NCBI GenBank assembly: GCA_025457915.1
Contig: JALOTL010000026.1
Span: forward strand, 1 to 42,121
Reading direction: 5' to 3'
Source of the DNA: Spirochaetota bacterium
GTDB lineage: Bacteria; Spirochaetota; UBA4802; UBA5550
Length of the DNA: 42,121 bases
In this document: positions 14,118-22,044 of the stretch, one piece after another
Layout of the letters: the number at the start of each line of letters is the position of its first letter
Numbering within the stretch: the stretch's first letter is position 1
Notes under the pieces: generated by a model
The model's input: the letters and a program-made list of their open reading frames with translations, nothing else
Told to the model about the DNA's origin: nothing
Databases searched by the model: none
Made by a program: the position numbers and the translations under genes

Positions 14118-16077
14118 CCGTTTCTCCGAAAGCCTGCTGATCCCGTCCCTGTTCCTGATGCTCTCGACCGCCGCGGCCGCCGTTTCTTCGTACTCATTCT
14201 TTCTGGACGATAAAATTCCGCCTTGCGCCGGGCCGGCCCTTTTCATATGCGCCATGGCCATTCTGCCGGCCATCTGTAAAAACACGGCCGGGAACCGCAC
14301 CCGGAACGCCTTGATTATCATTTCCATCGCGGCCGTCTGCTGCGCAGCAACCTCATTCAGGGTAAGGGACCTTTCAGACGGAAACGGCGCCGATATTTCC
14401 CATGGCGGATATGAAGGGAAAATCGAATCCGTATCATCGGGGAGGTACGCTTCGGAAACCCTCATTACCTTCCGGAAAACCGGATCGGGTTCCCGCACCT
14501 GGAAGGCGGCATCATTCAATGCGGATGAACCGCTCCTGCGGCAGGGCTGCATGATAAAATTCGAAAAAATAAAACCGCTCGACTGCGGGGACTTCGCATT
14601 GCACTTGAAAAGAAGGGGCATACATTATTCAGCGGACCTTTCCGGAGGCGGATACGCGATAACGGGGGCTCCCCCGGAACCGTTCAGGGAAAGGACCAGG
14701 AGATGGATATCGCGCAACAGCGACAGGCTCTTTTCACAAAAAACATCCGCCATGGTGAAGGCCCTCTATTTCGGAAATCCCTCGCATATAGACGGCGGGA
14801 CCGTCCAGGACTTCAAACGCGCCGGCGTTCTGCATGTGCTGGCCGCGAGCGGGGACCACGTGGGAATCATCGCTTCAATCGTTTTCGCGCTGCTGGGCGC
14901 GTTCAGGTCCGGAAAAAAGACGGTGCTGGCCGCGACGGTCGTCATCCTCCACTTCTATCTCTACCTGACCGACCTGCCGGTATCCCTCATGAGGGCCGGG
15001 ATCATGTACACCGTCTTTTCGGCCCAGACGATTTTCGACCTTGACAGAAACGCCCTCAACGCGCTTTTCCTGAGCGCGGCCGCGATAACAGCAGCCTTTC
15101 CTTACGAGATCTTTTCACTCGGCTTCCAGCTGAGCTTCAGCGCGACCCTCGGCATACTCCTCTTCCACAGGGAGTACATGAAATCCTTCGGATGGGCGCC
15201 TTCGAAGATATCCGCGGGGATATCGGTCTCCCTTTCAGCCCAGGCCGCGGTCATCCCCATCCTCGCCCTCCGCACTGGAGAGCTCAACCTGGCCGGGACG
15301 CTTTCAAACCTGGTAGTAGTGCCGCTCGTCTCGCTGGTTCTGGTAACCTCCATGATTTCAAACGCGGTTTCCATCGCATCAGGATTTGCCGGCGGAGTCT
15401 TCGCGGCGGCCACGGACATCCTCAACGACGCCAGCCTCCGGGCCGTAGGACTGTTTGCCGGACTCAACGGCCACTTCTACATCGACGGAGCGGCATTTCT
15501 CCTGATGGCCCCGCTCGCGCTATGCCTCGCGCCGCTACTGACGCGCGGTCCCAGCCGCAGGGCGGCCTCGGCCGCAGTCGTCGCCGGCATCGCCGCCTGC
15601 TGGCTTCTCATGGAATACGGCCAGGCTGCCCGCCCGGAAAAAAAGATGGAATTTCTGAATTCCGGAAAAACACTGGTGGCGATAGAGGGCCGCAGGGCCT
15701 TCGTCATCGGTCCGATCCCCGGACCCATAGCAGGCGAGGAAACCGCAGGCCACCTGAACCGTTCCGGAGTCGCGTCGACCCGCGCTTACATTACCGCGAC
15801 GGATGATGATTCGATATCGGGATATGTTGCACTGATAAAAACCGCAAGGGTCGATTACTGCGCGCTTTCATCCGGCTTCAGGCTGAACGGGCGCACGAAA
15901 AGGCTTTTCACGGCCCTCGAAAAAAACGGCATTAAACTCGATATTACCGCTTTCGGTTACGCGAACACGCCCCACGGAGCAAACGGCAGCGGGAAGGAAC
16001 GCCTAATCCGCGAATATGGAAAAATCCGCAGCCGGTCTTCCGGTAAAAATCCCGAAAGCATGATTTCCATCCCATAA
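14092..16077 (+). CDS. comEC: ComEC/Rec2-family DNA-uptake membrane protein with degenerate C-terminal domain
   Basis: About 661 residues. The N-terminal part has two or three membrane segments and an OB-like region (DUF4131: YEGKIESVSSGRYASETLITF). The central Competence domain has many helices and the family signature VLHVLAASGDHVG (canonical L-x-H-L-L-A-I-S-G-x-H-V-G). ComEC forms the inner-membrane channel for transforming DNA. The C-terminal third resembles the usual metallo-beta-lactamase domain, but the expected H-x-D-x-D-H motif reads ITATDDDSIS at about residues 567-576, so the metal-binding His residues are gone. The start is uncertain: a TTG at 14092 keeps the first membrane helix whole and overlaps the barrel gene by 26 bases, while an ATG at 14158 would cut it. 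Confidence 0.8.
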   Translation: MYTRSEGCSRFSESLLIPSLFLMLSTAAAAVSSYSFFLDDKIPPCAGPALFICAMAILPAICKNTAGNRTRNALIIISIAAVCCAATSFRVRDLSDGNGADISHGGYEGKIESVSSGRYASETLITFRKTGSGSRTWKAASFNADEPLLRQGCMIKFEKIKPLDCGDFALHLKRRGIHYSADLSGGGYAITGAPPEPFRERTRRWISRNSDRLFSQKTSAMVKALYFGNPSHIDGGTVQDFKRAGVLHVLAASGDHVGIIASIVFALLGAFRSGKKTVLAATVVILHFYLYLTDLPVSLMRAGIMYTVFSAQTIFDLDRNALNALFLSAAAITAAFPYEIFSLGFQLSFSATLGILLFHREYMKSFGWAPSKISAGISVSLSAQAAVIPILALRTGELNLAGTLSNLVVVPLVSLVLVTSMISNAVSIASGFAGGVFAAATDILNDASLRAVGLFAGLNGHFYIDGAAFLLMAPLALCLAPLLTRGPSRRAASAAVVAGIAACWLLMEYGQAARPEKKMEFLNSGKTLVAIEGRRAFVIGPIPGPIAGEETAGHLNRSGVASTRAYITATDDDSISGYVALIKTARVDYCALSSGFRLNGRTKRLFTALEKNGIKLDITAFGYANTPHGANGSGKERLIREYGKIRSRSSGKNPESMISIP

Positions 16078-16104
16078 AATAAGAGCATCCCGCCGCTTTA
16101 TGTG

Positions 16105-16133
16105 TTGACTCTCCTGAAGGACCGGTTAATAAT
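16105..16133 (+). promoter_or_regulatory. Promoter of the HDOD regulator gene
   Basis: TTGACT (16105-16110) and AATAAT (16128-16133) are 17 bases apart. Transcription would start near 16140, about 50 bases ahead of the TTG start at 16191. Confidence 0.55.
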
Positions 16134-16189
16134 ATTAACAGGCGGGACCTTTTAAGACCGCTTAATCTATAAATAGAAGGACCGATTAA
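16120..16189 (+). promoter_or_regulatory. Three direct repeats GACCGNTTAA
   Basis: GACCGGTTAA (16120-16129), GACCGCTTAA (16156-16165) and GACCGATTAA (16180-16189) are spaced 36 and 24 bases apart. The first overlaps the promoter -10 box and the last abuts the start codon at 16191. They may be binding sites for a regulator of this operon, possibly on the RNA; the arrangement is seen, the role is inferred. Confidence 0.45.
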
Positions 16190-16190
16190 A

Positions 16191-17660
16191 TTGTACGACC
16201 CCTCGGTACTTGCTGACAGGTTCTACTCTGAAGGAGTGATCAGCATCGGCTTCCAGTATCCCTCCGACGATACCTTCGAAGCGATCAACACCCTCATTGA
16301 AATCGTACTATCCGGTAACGACAGGCTGTTCCTGCTGGATACGGCGCTGACTGCCGTCAGGGAAATAATATTCAACGCCGTCAAGGCCAACCTCAAGAGG
16401 GTGTACTTCCGCAAGCTCTCGCTCGACATAAATGACCCGTCGGATTACTCCAGGGGAATGGAGGGGTTCAGGGACATAGCAAACGATTTCTCCCTCCTCC
16501 ACGACGAACTCGCCAGTACCGACCGGTCCGTGATTTTCAGGATGGCCAGGGGGCGCGGAAAGATAGTTTTCGAAATCATCAACAATTCTGAAATACTGAA
16601 AAACGAAATGGAAAGGATCACGGTGCGCATCCGGAAAGCGCGGGAATGCTCCAATTTCGCCGAGGCTTACGAAACGGCATACGACCCTTCGGAGGGCGCA
16701 GGGCTGGGGATCATCCTGATAATGCTCCTGATGAGAAACGACGGCATCGATCCGGAAAATTTCAGCGTATCGTCAAAATCGGGAAAGGCGGTAAGCGTTT
16801 TCACCCTGCCCCTCGAGGTCAAGAAGGCCGAGATCACCACCGCGATCAAGGAAAAGATACTGGACGACATCGACACCCTGCCGACCTTCCCGGAAAACAT
16901 AATGGAGCTGCAGGCCCTGTGCGGCCAGCACGACGTGTCGTTCGACCTCATTTCCTCGAAGATAATGCTTGATCCGTCCCTCGCGGCGGAGGTGCTTAAA
17001 ACGGCGAACACGGCCGGGTTCATAACCTCCAAGCGGATAGACAGCATAAACGAGGCGGTGATTATAATAGGACTGAAAAACCTCCGCATGATCCTCATGG
17101 CTTCCGCCTCCAGGAAAATAATCAGCAGGCGGTTCAAGAGGTTCGAGCAGGTATGGGACCATTGCACGAAAACCGCATCGCTGGCGAGATTCATGGCGAT
17201 TCATTACGGTCTGGCCAGGATAGCGGACAGCGCGTTCGTCGCCGGTCTGCTCCACGACATGGGGAAGATAGTGATCCTATCGGCCGACCAGGCCCTGATG
17301 GAAAAAATTTCCGATATCACGGGAAACAGGAGGCTCAGGTCCAGCACGATCCTGGAAGAGGTCGCGATAGGAATCAGCCACTCCGAGATAGGCGCCATGA
17401 TGGCGAAAAAATGGAATTTCCCCGAGGACCTCGTGGATGCCTTAAAAAACCACCATTCCCCCCTGCTCGCGAACAAAAGAAACAGCGCGATGGTCATGAT
17501 AGTCTACCTGGCGAACATACTCACCATGCACGGCAAAAAGGGATTCAACCCGCACATAATCGAGTCGCAGGTGATGGACAGGTTCGGGCTCAAACGCGAC
17601 AGGATCGCCGAAGAATTGAAAAAAATAATGGACAGGTTCGAAAGGATGAGGTCCCGGTAA
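16191..17660 (+). CDS. GHKL-ATPase-like domain fused to an HDOD signalling domain
   Basis: A 489-residue protein. Residues 1-210 resemble a histidine-kinase-type ATPase module without a kinase core: an N-box-like helix REIIFNAVKANLKR (57-70) and a glycine-rich SEGAGLGI (167-174). Residues 215-430 are an HDOD domain, with LPTFPENIMELQAL, IIIGLKNLRMILMASA, the HD pair at 355-356 (LLHDMGK) and HH at 421-422. HDOD proteins act in bacterial signalling; direct enzymatic activity is unproven for most. The fusion suggests an anti-sigma-like or sensor ATPase driving the HDOD part. The start is TTG with AGAAGG nine bases upstream. It precedes the MptE-like gene by four bases. The N-terminal call is less sure than the HDOD call. 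Confidence 0.78.
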   Translation: MYDPSVLADRFYSEGVISIGFQYPSDDTFEAINTLIEIVLSGNDRLFLLDTALTAVREIIFNAVKANLKRVYFRKLSLDINDPSDYSRGMEGFRDIANDFSLLHDELASTDRSVIFRMARGRGKIVFEIINNSEILKNEMERITVRIRKARECSNFAEAYETAYDPSEGAGLGIILIMLLMRNDGIDPENFSVSSKSGKAVSVFTLPLEVKKAEITTAIKEKILDDIDTLPTFPENIMELQALCGQHDVSFDLISSKIMLDPSLAAEVLKTANTAGFITSKRIDSINEAVIIIGLKNLRMILMASASRKIISRRFKRFEQVWDHCTKTASLARFMAIHYGLARIADSAFVAGLLHDMGKIVILSADQALMEKISDITGNRRLRSSTILEEVAIGISHSEIGAMMAKKWNFPEDLVDALKNHHSPLLANKRNSAMVMIVYLANILTMHGKKGFNPHIIESQVMDRFGLKRDRIAEELKKIMDRFERMRSR

Positions 17661-17664
17661 GAGC

Positions 17665-19401
17665 ATGGGCTGCTACATCCTGGAAAAAACCCGTTCCGGA
17701 CACCCGACCCTGGTATACAGGAACTCTTCGGACGTCAGGCTTCACTCGGCTTACGATCCGGTCAGGGAATCGGAGAGGGCCGTCTCTGCATTCGTCCGCG
17801 GAAGGGCGAACGTGATCATGGTGTCCGGCTGCGGCCTGGGCTATCACGTCAGGGAGCTGAGGCGGACGCACCCCGACGCGAGGATCATCATCGTGGAGCG
17901 GGACGAGGAGGCGGCCCTGATCGCGGTGAAGGAATGCCCCGGCAACCTGGACGGCTCCGACATCGTCCACACCGCGGGCCAGCTCGCCGCCGTTTTCGAC
18001 GAAATAAGCGCGGCGGAGATAAAGGGCATATCCCATTACGTGCACAGGCCGTCATACCAGATTTTCCCGGATTTTTACGACGGCATGTACCGGGACGCCG
18101 GCAGGATCATCACCTCGAAAGCGAGCGACCTGCTGACGAGGTTCGAGTTCGAGGAAAAATGGATATGGAACATTCTTTCGAACCTCCACCTTGTATTTGA
18201 AAGCGGCAGGGCCGCGGATCTCTTCGGCAGGTTCAGGGGGTATCCAGGCGTAATAGTGTCCGCCGGACCCTCGCTGAGGAAAAACGCGCGACTCCTGGGC
18301 GGCATCAGGGACAGGGCGCTCATAGTCTGCGTTGATACGGCAGCGAAGGTCCTCGATAAAATCGGCATCGTCCCGCACCTGATAATGACCCTTGACGCGC
18401 AGAAAAACAGTCTCCGGCATTTTCTCGGTCTCAGGGCGGAAGGGGCGATGCTGATAGGCGACGTGGTCTCATGCCCCGCCGTAATGGAAAGATACCGCGG
18501 CGAAAGGATATTCAGCACAACCGCCAAGTATTACTCGGATAAAAGCGGAGCGGAGAAAAGGGAGACGACTCCACTGATGGACTGGCTTGAAAAATTCATG
18601 CCGCCGCTCGGCGACATACAATCCGGCGGCTCGGTGGCCACAAGCGCGTTTGACCTGCTGCTCAACCTGGGATGCGACCCGATCGTGCTGGTCGGACAGG
18701 ACCTGGCCTATACGGGAAGGGAGATCCACTGCAGCGGCACGCACCATAACGACGACTGGCTACCGACTACCACCAGGCTCCATAACCTCGACACCATCAA
18801 CCAGAGGGTCGTCCGTAAAAGAAAGATAAAACACCTTGAGGCTTACGGCGGTTCCGGGAGCGTGATATCCGACTTCGTTCTCGACCTCTACAGGGGATGG
18901 TTCGAGGACTCGGCCGGCAAGGTGCCGGTAAGGGTGGTGAATTCCACTGAGGGCGGCGCGAGGATCGGGAACACGGCTGAAACGCCCCTCGGGAACGCAT
19001 TGGACGGTCCCCGGAAAAACGCCGCGACGCCCGGGGAAATCCTCCAGGCCGCAGCTGGAAAAAAATCCGACCCCGGCCCGATGATCAGGGAGCTTGAAGC
19101 GGCCATGGAAGGCCTTTCCGCACTGAGCGTCATTTCATCCGGGGAAAACGTCCCGCACGAGGAAAAATCTGGGGCTATCGAGCGTTTCATCGACGAGAGG
19201 GGCCTCGGGCCCGTCCTGGGGCCCATGCTTAGAAAAACGCGCGCCTACCTTGCCAGGCAGGACCTGGAACGGGAACGGGAATGCCGAATATTCAACGACG
19301 ATGTGGCGTCAGCCTCGAAAAAACTGGCCTTGCTCCTGTCGGAAAGCATTAAAAGGCTTAAAAGCATAAAACCCGCGGGCGGAATCGGCCAGAATCGATG
19401 A
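17665..19401 (+). CDS. MptE-like (DUF115) family protein, possible flagellin glycosylation factor
   Basis: A 578-residue protein of the DUF115 / Maf superfamily, named after the archaeal 6-hydroxymethylpterin pyrophosphokinase MptE and also containing motility-associated factors that transfer nonulosonic acids to flagellin. The hallmark VIVSAGPSLRKN lies at 196-207. SGGSVATSAFDLL and VLVGQDLAYTGREIHC are further conserved blocks. The N-terminal region (VIMVSGCGLGYHVREL, IIIVERD) is a Rossmann-like domain common in bacterial members. In a bacterium, a sugar-transfer role is more likely than pterin synthesis, but no flagellin gene lies in the window. It is co-transcribed with the HDOD regulator, four bases upstream. 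Confidence 0.78.
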   Translation: MGCYILEKTRSGHPTLVYRNSSDVRLHSAYDPVRESERAVSAFVRGRANVIMVSGCGLGYHVRELRRTHPDARIIIVERDEEAALIAVKECPGNLDGSDIVHTAGQLAAVFDEISAAEIKGISHYVHRPSYQIFPDFYDGMYRDAGRIITSKASDLLTRFEFEEKWIWNILSNLHLVFESGRAADLFGRFRGYPGVIVSAGPSLRKNARLLGGIRDRALIVCVDTAAKVLDKIGIVPHLIMTLDAQKNSLRHFLGLRAEGAMLIGDVVSCPAVMERYRGERIFSTTAKYYSDKSGAEKRETTPLMDWLEKFMPPLGDIQSGGSVATSAFDLLLNLGCDPIVLVGQDLAYTGREIHCSGTHHNDDWLPTTTRLHNLDTINQRVVRKRKIKHLEAYGGSGSVISDFVLDLYRGWFEDSAGKVPVRVVNSTEGGARIGNTAETPLGNALDGPRKNAATPGEILQAAAGKKSDPGPMIRELEAAMEGLSALSVISSGENVPHEEKSGAIERFIDERGLGPVLGPMLRKTRAYLARQDLERERECRIFNDDVASASKKLALLLSESIKRLKSIKPAGGIGQNR

Positions 19402-19524
19402 GCAATGAACCCCGTTTTTTCATTCCCTGAATCGATTGCATTTTTCTTCTTTTATGATATATATTATTAACAGAATGATTCCGATAATATTACAGATGCC
19501 AAAACATATCCAAATTCCGTTAAA

Positions 19525-20379
19525 ATGATGAAAAAAGCACCTTTAATCGCGGCAATCCTGGTTTCAATCTGCGCCCAGGTACATCCCGCAAACAACACCG
19601 TCACTGGAGTCGACTGGAAAAAAGGCGTTGTGACCGCCTTCGGCGAGTCGGAAATCCATTTCGACGGCCAGGGTACGCCGATAGACCCGGAAATCATGGA
19701 AAAAAGCACGCTGAACAGGGCCAGGCTGGATTCCTACAGGAAGGCCAGGGAAAAGGCGCTGCAGGGGCTGTCGAAATCACTTAAAACCATCAGGGTGGAC
19801 GCGGAAAAAACCCTGAGGGTCCTGATCAAAGACGAGGTCGACACCCAGGAGAGGCTCTTCGATATCATAGAAAAAAAGGCCAGGGTATACGAATACCCCC
19901 TGGATTTCCACAGGAGCGGATGCAGGGCTGAACTGAAAATCGGGGACATCATATCCGCCATACCATACAGGTATCCATCAAATGAATTTCCATCGATGGA
20001 CGACAATCCCATACCGACCAGGTATACCGGCCTCATAATCGACGCGAGGGGCCTTGGAATAAAGCCCATGATATTCCCGTCAGTATATAATGAAAACGGG
20101 CTGGAAATATACGGCAGGCAGTATATCGATGTCAGGACGGCGGCTTACCGGGGCACGGTGGCTTACGTTTCCGACGAGAAAGAGGCCATGAAGAACAAAA
20201 AGGCCGGCGACAGACCGTTTTATACGGCCGCGATAAGGGAGCTGAACGGTTGTCCGGTAATTTCATACAAAGCCATGAAAAGAATGTACAGCCACAGGGA
20301 CAACCTGGAAAGCCTTAAAAAATGTAATGTCGTGATAATCGTCGACAGGGACAGGATCCTGAAATCCGTACACCGGTGA
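19525..20379 (+). CDS. Secreted protein with LPP20/FlgT-like features
   Basis: A 284-residue protein with a signal peptide (hydrophobic residues 6-20, cleavage after HPA near 22). The middle part resembles LPP20-type envelope proteins: SYRKAREKALQGLSKSLKTIRVD is the usual helix with 'A...A...L'. YTGLIIDARGLGIKPMIFPS then leads into GLEIYGRQYIDVRTA and KCNVVIIVDRD, a layout I associate with spirochaete LPP20-like proteins. There is no lipobox, so it is probably periplasmic and soluble. No ribosome site is obvious. It is followed after nine bases by a membrane protein and then a TPR protein, probably a three-gene envelope unit. The biochemical role is unknown. Confidence 0.6.
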   Translation: MMKKAPLIAAILVSICAQVHPANNTVTGVDWKKGVVTAFGESEIHFDGQGTPIDPEIMEKSTLNRARLDSYRKAREKALQGLSKSLKTIRVDAEKTLRVLIKDEVDTQERLFDIIEKKARVYEYPLDFHRSGCRAELKIGDIISAIPYRYPSNEFPSMDDNPIPTRYTGLIIDARGLGIKPMIFPSVYNENGLEIYGRQYIDVRTAAYRGTVAYVSDEKEAMKNKKAGDRPFYTAAIRELNGCPVISYKAMKRMYSHRDNLESLKKCNVVIIVDRDRILKSVHR

Positions 20380-20388
20380 GGGCTGGAC

Positions 20389-21120
20389 ATGAACCTTCTT
20401 TATAGAATAACCTCGAAGTTTATGAGATCGACCTCCAGGGGCTTTGAATTGATCGACCGCAGGACGGCCGATATGATAAAAAATTCCTTCTACTTCTTCA
20501 TTTTCGTCCTCTGTGTGGGCGGAATTATCATGGGCGTAAAATGGGGAAAAAACGCCGCGCAGATCAAAAGCCCTCCTCTTGCAGGCACCACGAACGAGGT
20601 GTTCGACCTGGACATCAGCAGGGAAAAGGACGACGGGAGCTTCAGGAACATGCTCGAGAGCGAGGCCATCAACGAAATGAAGAACCCCGCACCTGCAAAA
20701 AACAAATACCCCGCGAAGGAAAGGCTGGAGCCGGACCTCGACAAAGGCATAGTTGAACCTGAAAAGGACAGGAAAGCCCGGGTCGGCGAAATGGACATAA
20801 GGGACCGCATAGCCGAGGGGGAATACAGGCCGTCCCTTGCCGATAAATCCGACGTTAAACAGCTCAGGAGGGAAACCAGGCCATACGAGGGAGGAAGGGA
20901 GACCATAATCAAGGAAGGCGGCGACAGGATACCCCTCCTCGAAAAAAAGAAACATGACATGAGCATGGAAAAAGAAGGCGTCGACCTTCTTGAAAAAAAG
21001 ACCAGGGATAAAAGCCTTGACAGCGACGTGGACATACTCGAAAAAAAGAAGGATATTAAAAGAGGACCGAAAAGGCAGCCGCAGCCGATTCTGAAAGACC
21101 GGGGAATAATCGGGAATTGA
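20389..21120 (+). CDS. Single-pass membrane protein with long charged tail
   Basis: A 243-residue protein with a basic N-terminus, one membrane helix (about 32-50) and a 190-residue highly charged, probably disordered tail. The tail contains repeats of the pattern LLEKKK-x(n)-D: IPLLEKKKHDMSMEKEGVD, LLEKKTRDKSLDSDVD and ILEKKKD, roughly 18-residue spacing. I recognise no family. The ATG has GAGGG six bases upstream, and the stop overlaps the next TTG start by four bases, so translation is coupled to the TPR protein. A tether between the inner membrane and a periplasmic partner is plausible but unproven. Confidence 0.62.
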   Translation: MNLLYRITSKFMRSTSRGFELIDRRTADMIKNSFYFFIFVLCVGGIIMGVKWGKNAAQIKSPPLAGTTNEVFDLDISREKDDGSFRNMLESEAINEMKNPAPAKNKYPAKERLEPDLDKGIVEPEKDRKARVGEMDIRDRIAEGEYRPSLADKSDVKQLRRETRPYEGGRETIIKEGGDRIPLLEKKKHDMSMEKEGVDLLEKKTRDKSLDSDVDILEKKKDIKRGPKRQPQPILKDRGIIGN

Positions 21121-21989
21121 AAAAAACCGCAGCACTAATAATCTTGATGTTGTCCCTGCCGCTCCTGGCGAAAGATTCGAACCGGACAGAAGACATCATC
21201 AACAATATACTCAACGAAACCCCGGAAAAGCAGTCGGTTAAACCGTCTCCCGGAGAACTGAAAAAGGCTGAAGGGGACAAAAAGCCCGATGATAAACCCC
21301 AGCCCGAAAAAAAGACCGCGCCGAAAAAGGACTCGCCGGTTGTATCCAACGCGGAGGAAGTCCTGCTTAAAACCGGGATACAGTTTTACAACAGCGGACT
21401 CTATCCCCATTCGATGAAAAACTTCAAAGAACTGGTTGAAAAGTACCCCCAGAGCCCTCACAGGGACAGCGCCAGGGTATGGATCGGCAAGATACTGATA
21501 AAGCAGTACAACTACGACGAGGCCATCAAGGAATTCTCGTCAGTACCGGACGGTTCGGGCGAATACCCCCTGGCCCTCTTCTTCATTGCCGAGAGCAACA
21601 TGCTCAAAAGGGACTATATATCCGCGATCGAATACTACCAGAGGGTGTTTTCACGATTCCCGGAACACGAGCTTGCCGACAACGCGCTCCTGAACATGGG
21701 CAGGCTTTACCTTAACACCCAGAAGGGGACCCAGGCTCTGGACGCGGCGACCAAACTCATCAAGTATTATAAAAACAGGGAGACCCTCCCGGACGCGTAT
21801 TATCTGCTCGGCAGGATATTCGAGAAGGACCCCACCCTGAAGGATTATGAAACCGCGAGAAAGGTATACAAGCTTTTCATCAAAAAGGCCGAATCCGGGG
21901 TCGAGCCTTTCAGCAAATCGCCGCTCACGAAAAGGGTAAAGGCCGACCTTCTTTACCTGGAAAAAAGACACTTCAAGCAGGAAAATTAA
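21117..21989 (+). CDS. Secreted TPR / YbgF-like protein
   Basis: A 290-residue protein with a signal peptide (1-18, cleavage after LLA), then a charged Lys/Pro-rich linker (about 40-75, KPDDKPQPEKKTAPKK) and four or five TPR-like helix pairs from residue 80: LLKTGIQFYNSGLYPHSMK, ARVWIGKILIKQYNYDEA, LALFFIAESNMLKRDYISA and NALLNMGRLYLN. This is the layout of CpoB/YbgF and BamD-like scaffolds in the periplasm. The start is TTG, overlapping the previous stop (TTGA). A strong hairpin follows after 24 bases. It is the last gene of the rightward envelope cluster. Confidence 0.72.
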   Translation: MKKTAALIILMLSLPLLAKDSNRTEDIINNILNETPEKQSVKPSPGELKKAEGDKKPDDKPQPEKKTAPKKDSPVVSNAEEVLLKTGIQFYNSGLYPHSMKNFKELVEKYPQSPHRDSARVWIGKILIKQYNYDEAIKEFSSVPDGSGEYPLALFFIAESNMLKRDYISAIEYYQRVFSRFPEHELADNALLNMGRLYLNTQKGTQALDAATKLIKYYKNRETLPDAYYLLGRIFEKDPTLKDYETARKVYKLFIKKAESGVEPFSKSPLTKRVKADLLYLEKRHFKQEN

Positions 21990-22012
21990 TTCATTCTGCA
22001 GGATAAATAAAA

Positions 22013-22034
22013 CGGCCGTCCTTTAGGACGGCCG
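22013..22034. terminator. Shared hairpin terminator between converging genes
   Basis: CGGCCGTCC (22013-22021) pairs with GGACGGCCG (22026-22034) around a TTTA loop. It sits between the converging TPR gene and fusA. A/T-rich flanks lie on both sides (AAATAAAA left, GATTTATTT right), so it may act in both directions. Confidence 0.75.
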
Positions 22035-22044
22035 CCTGATTTAT

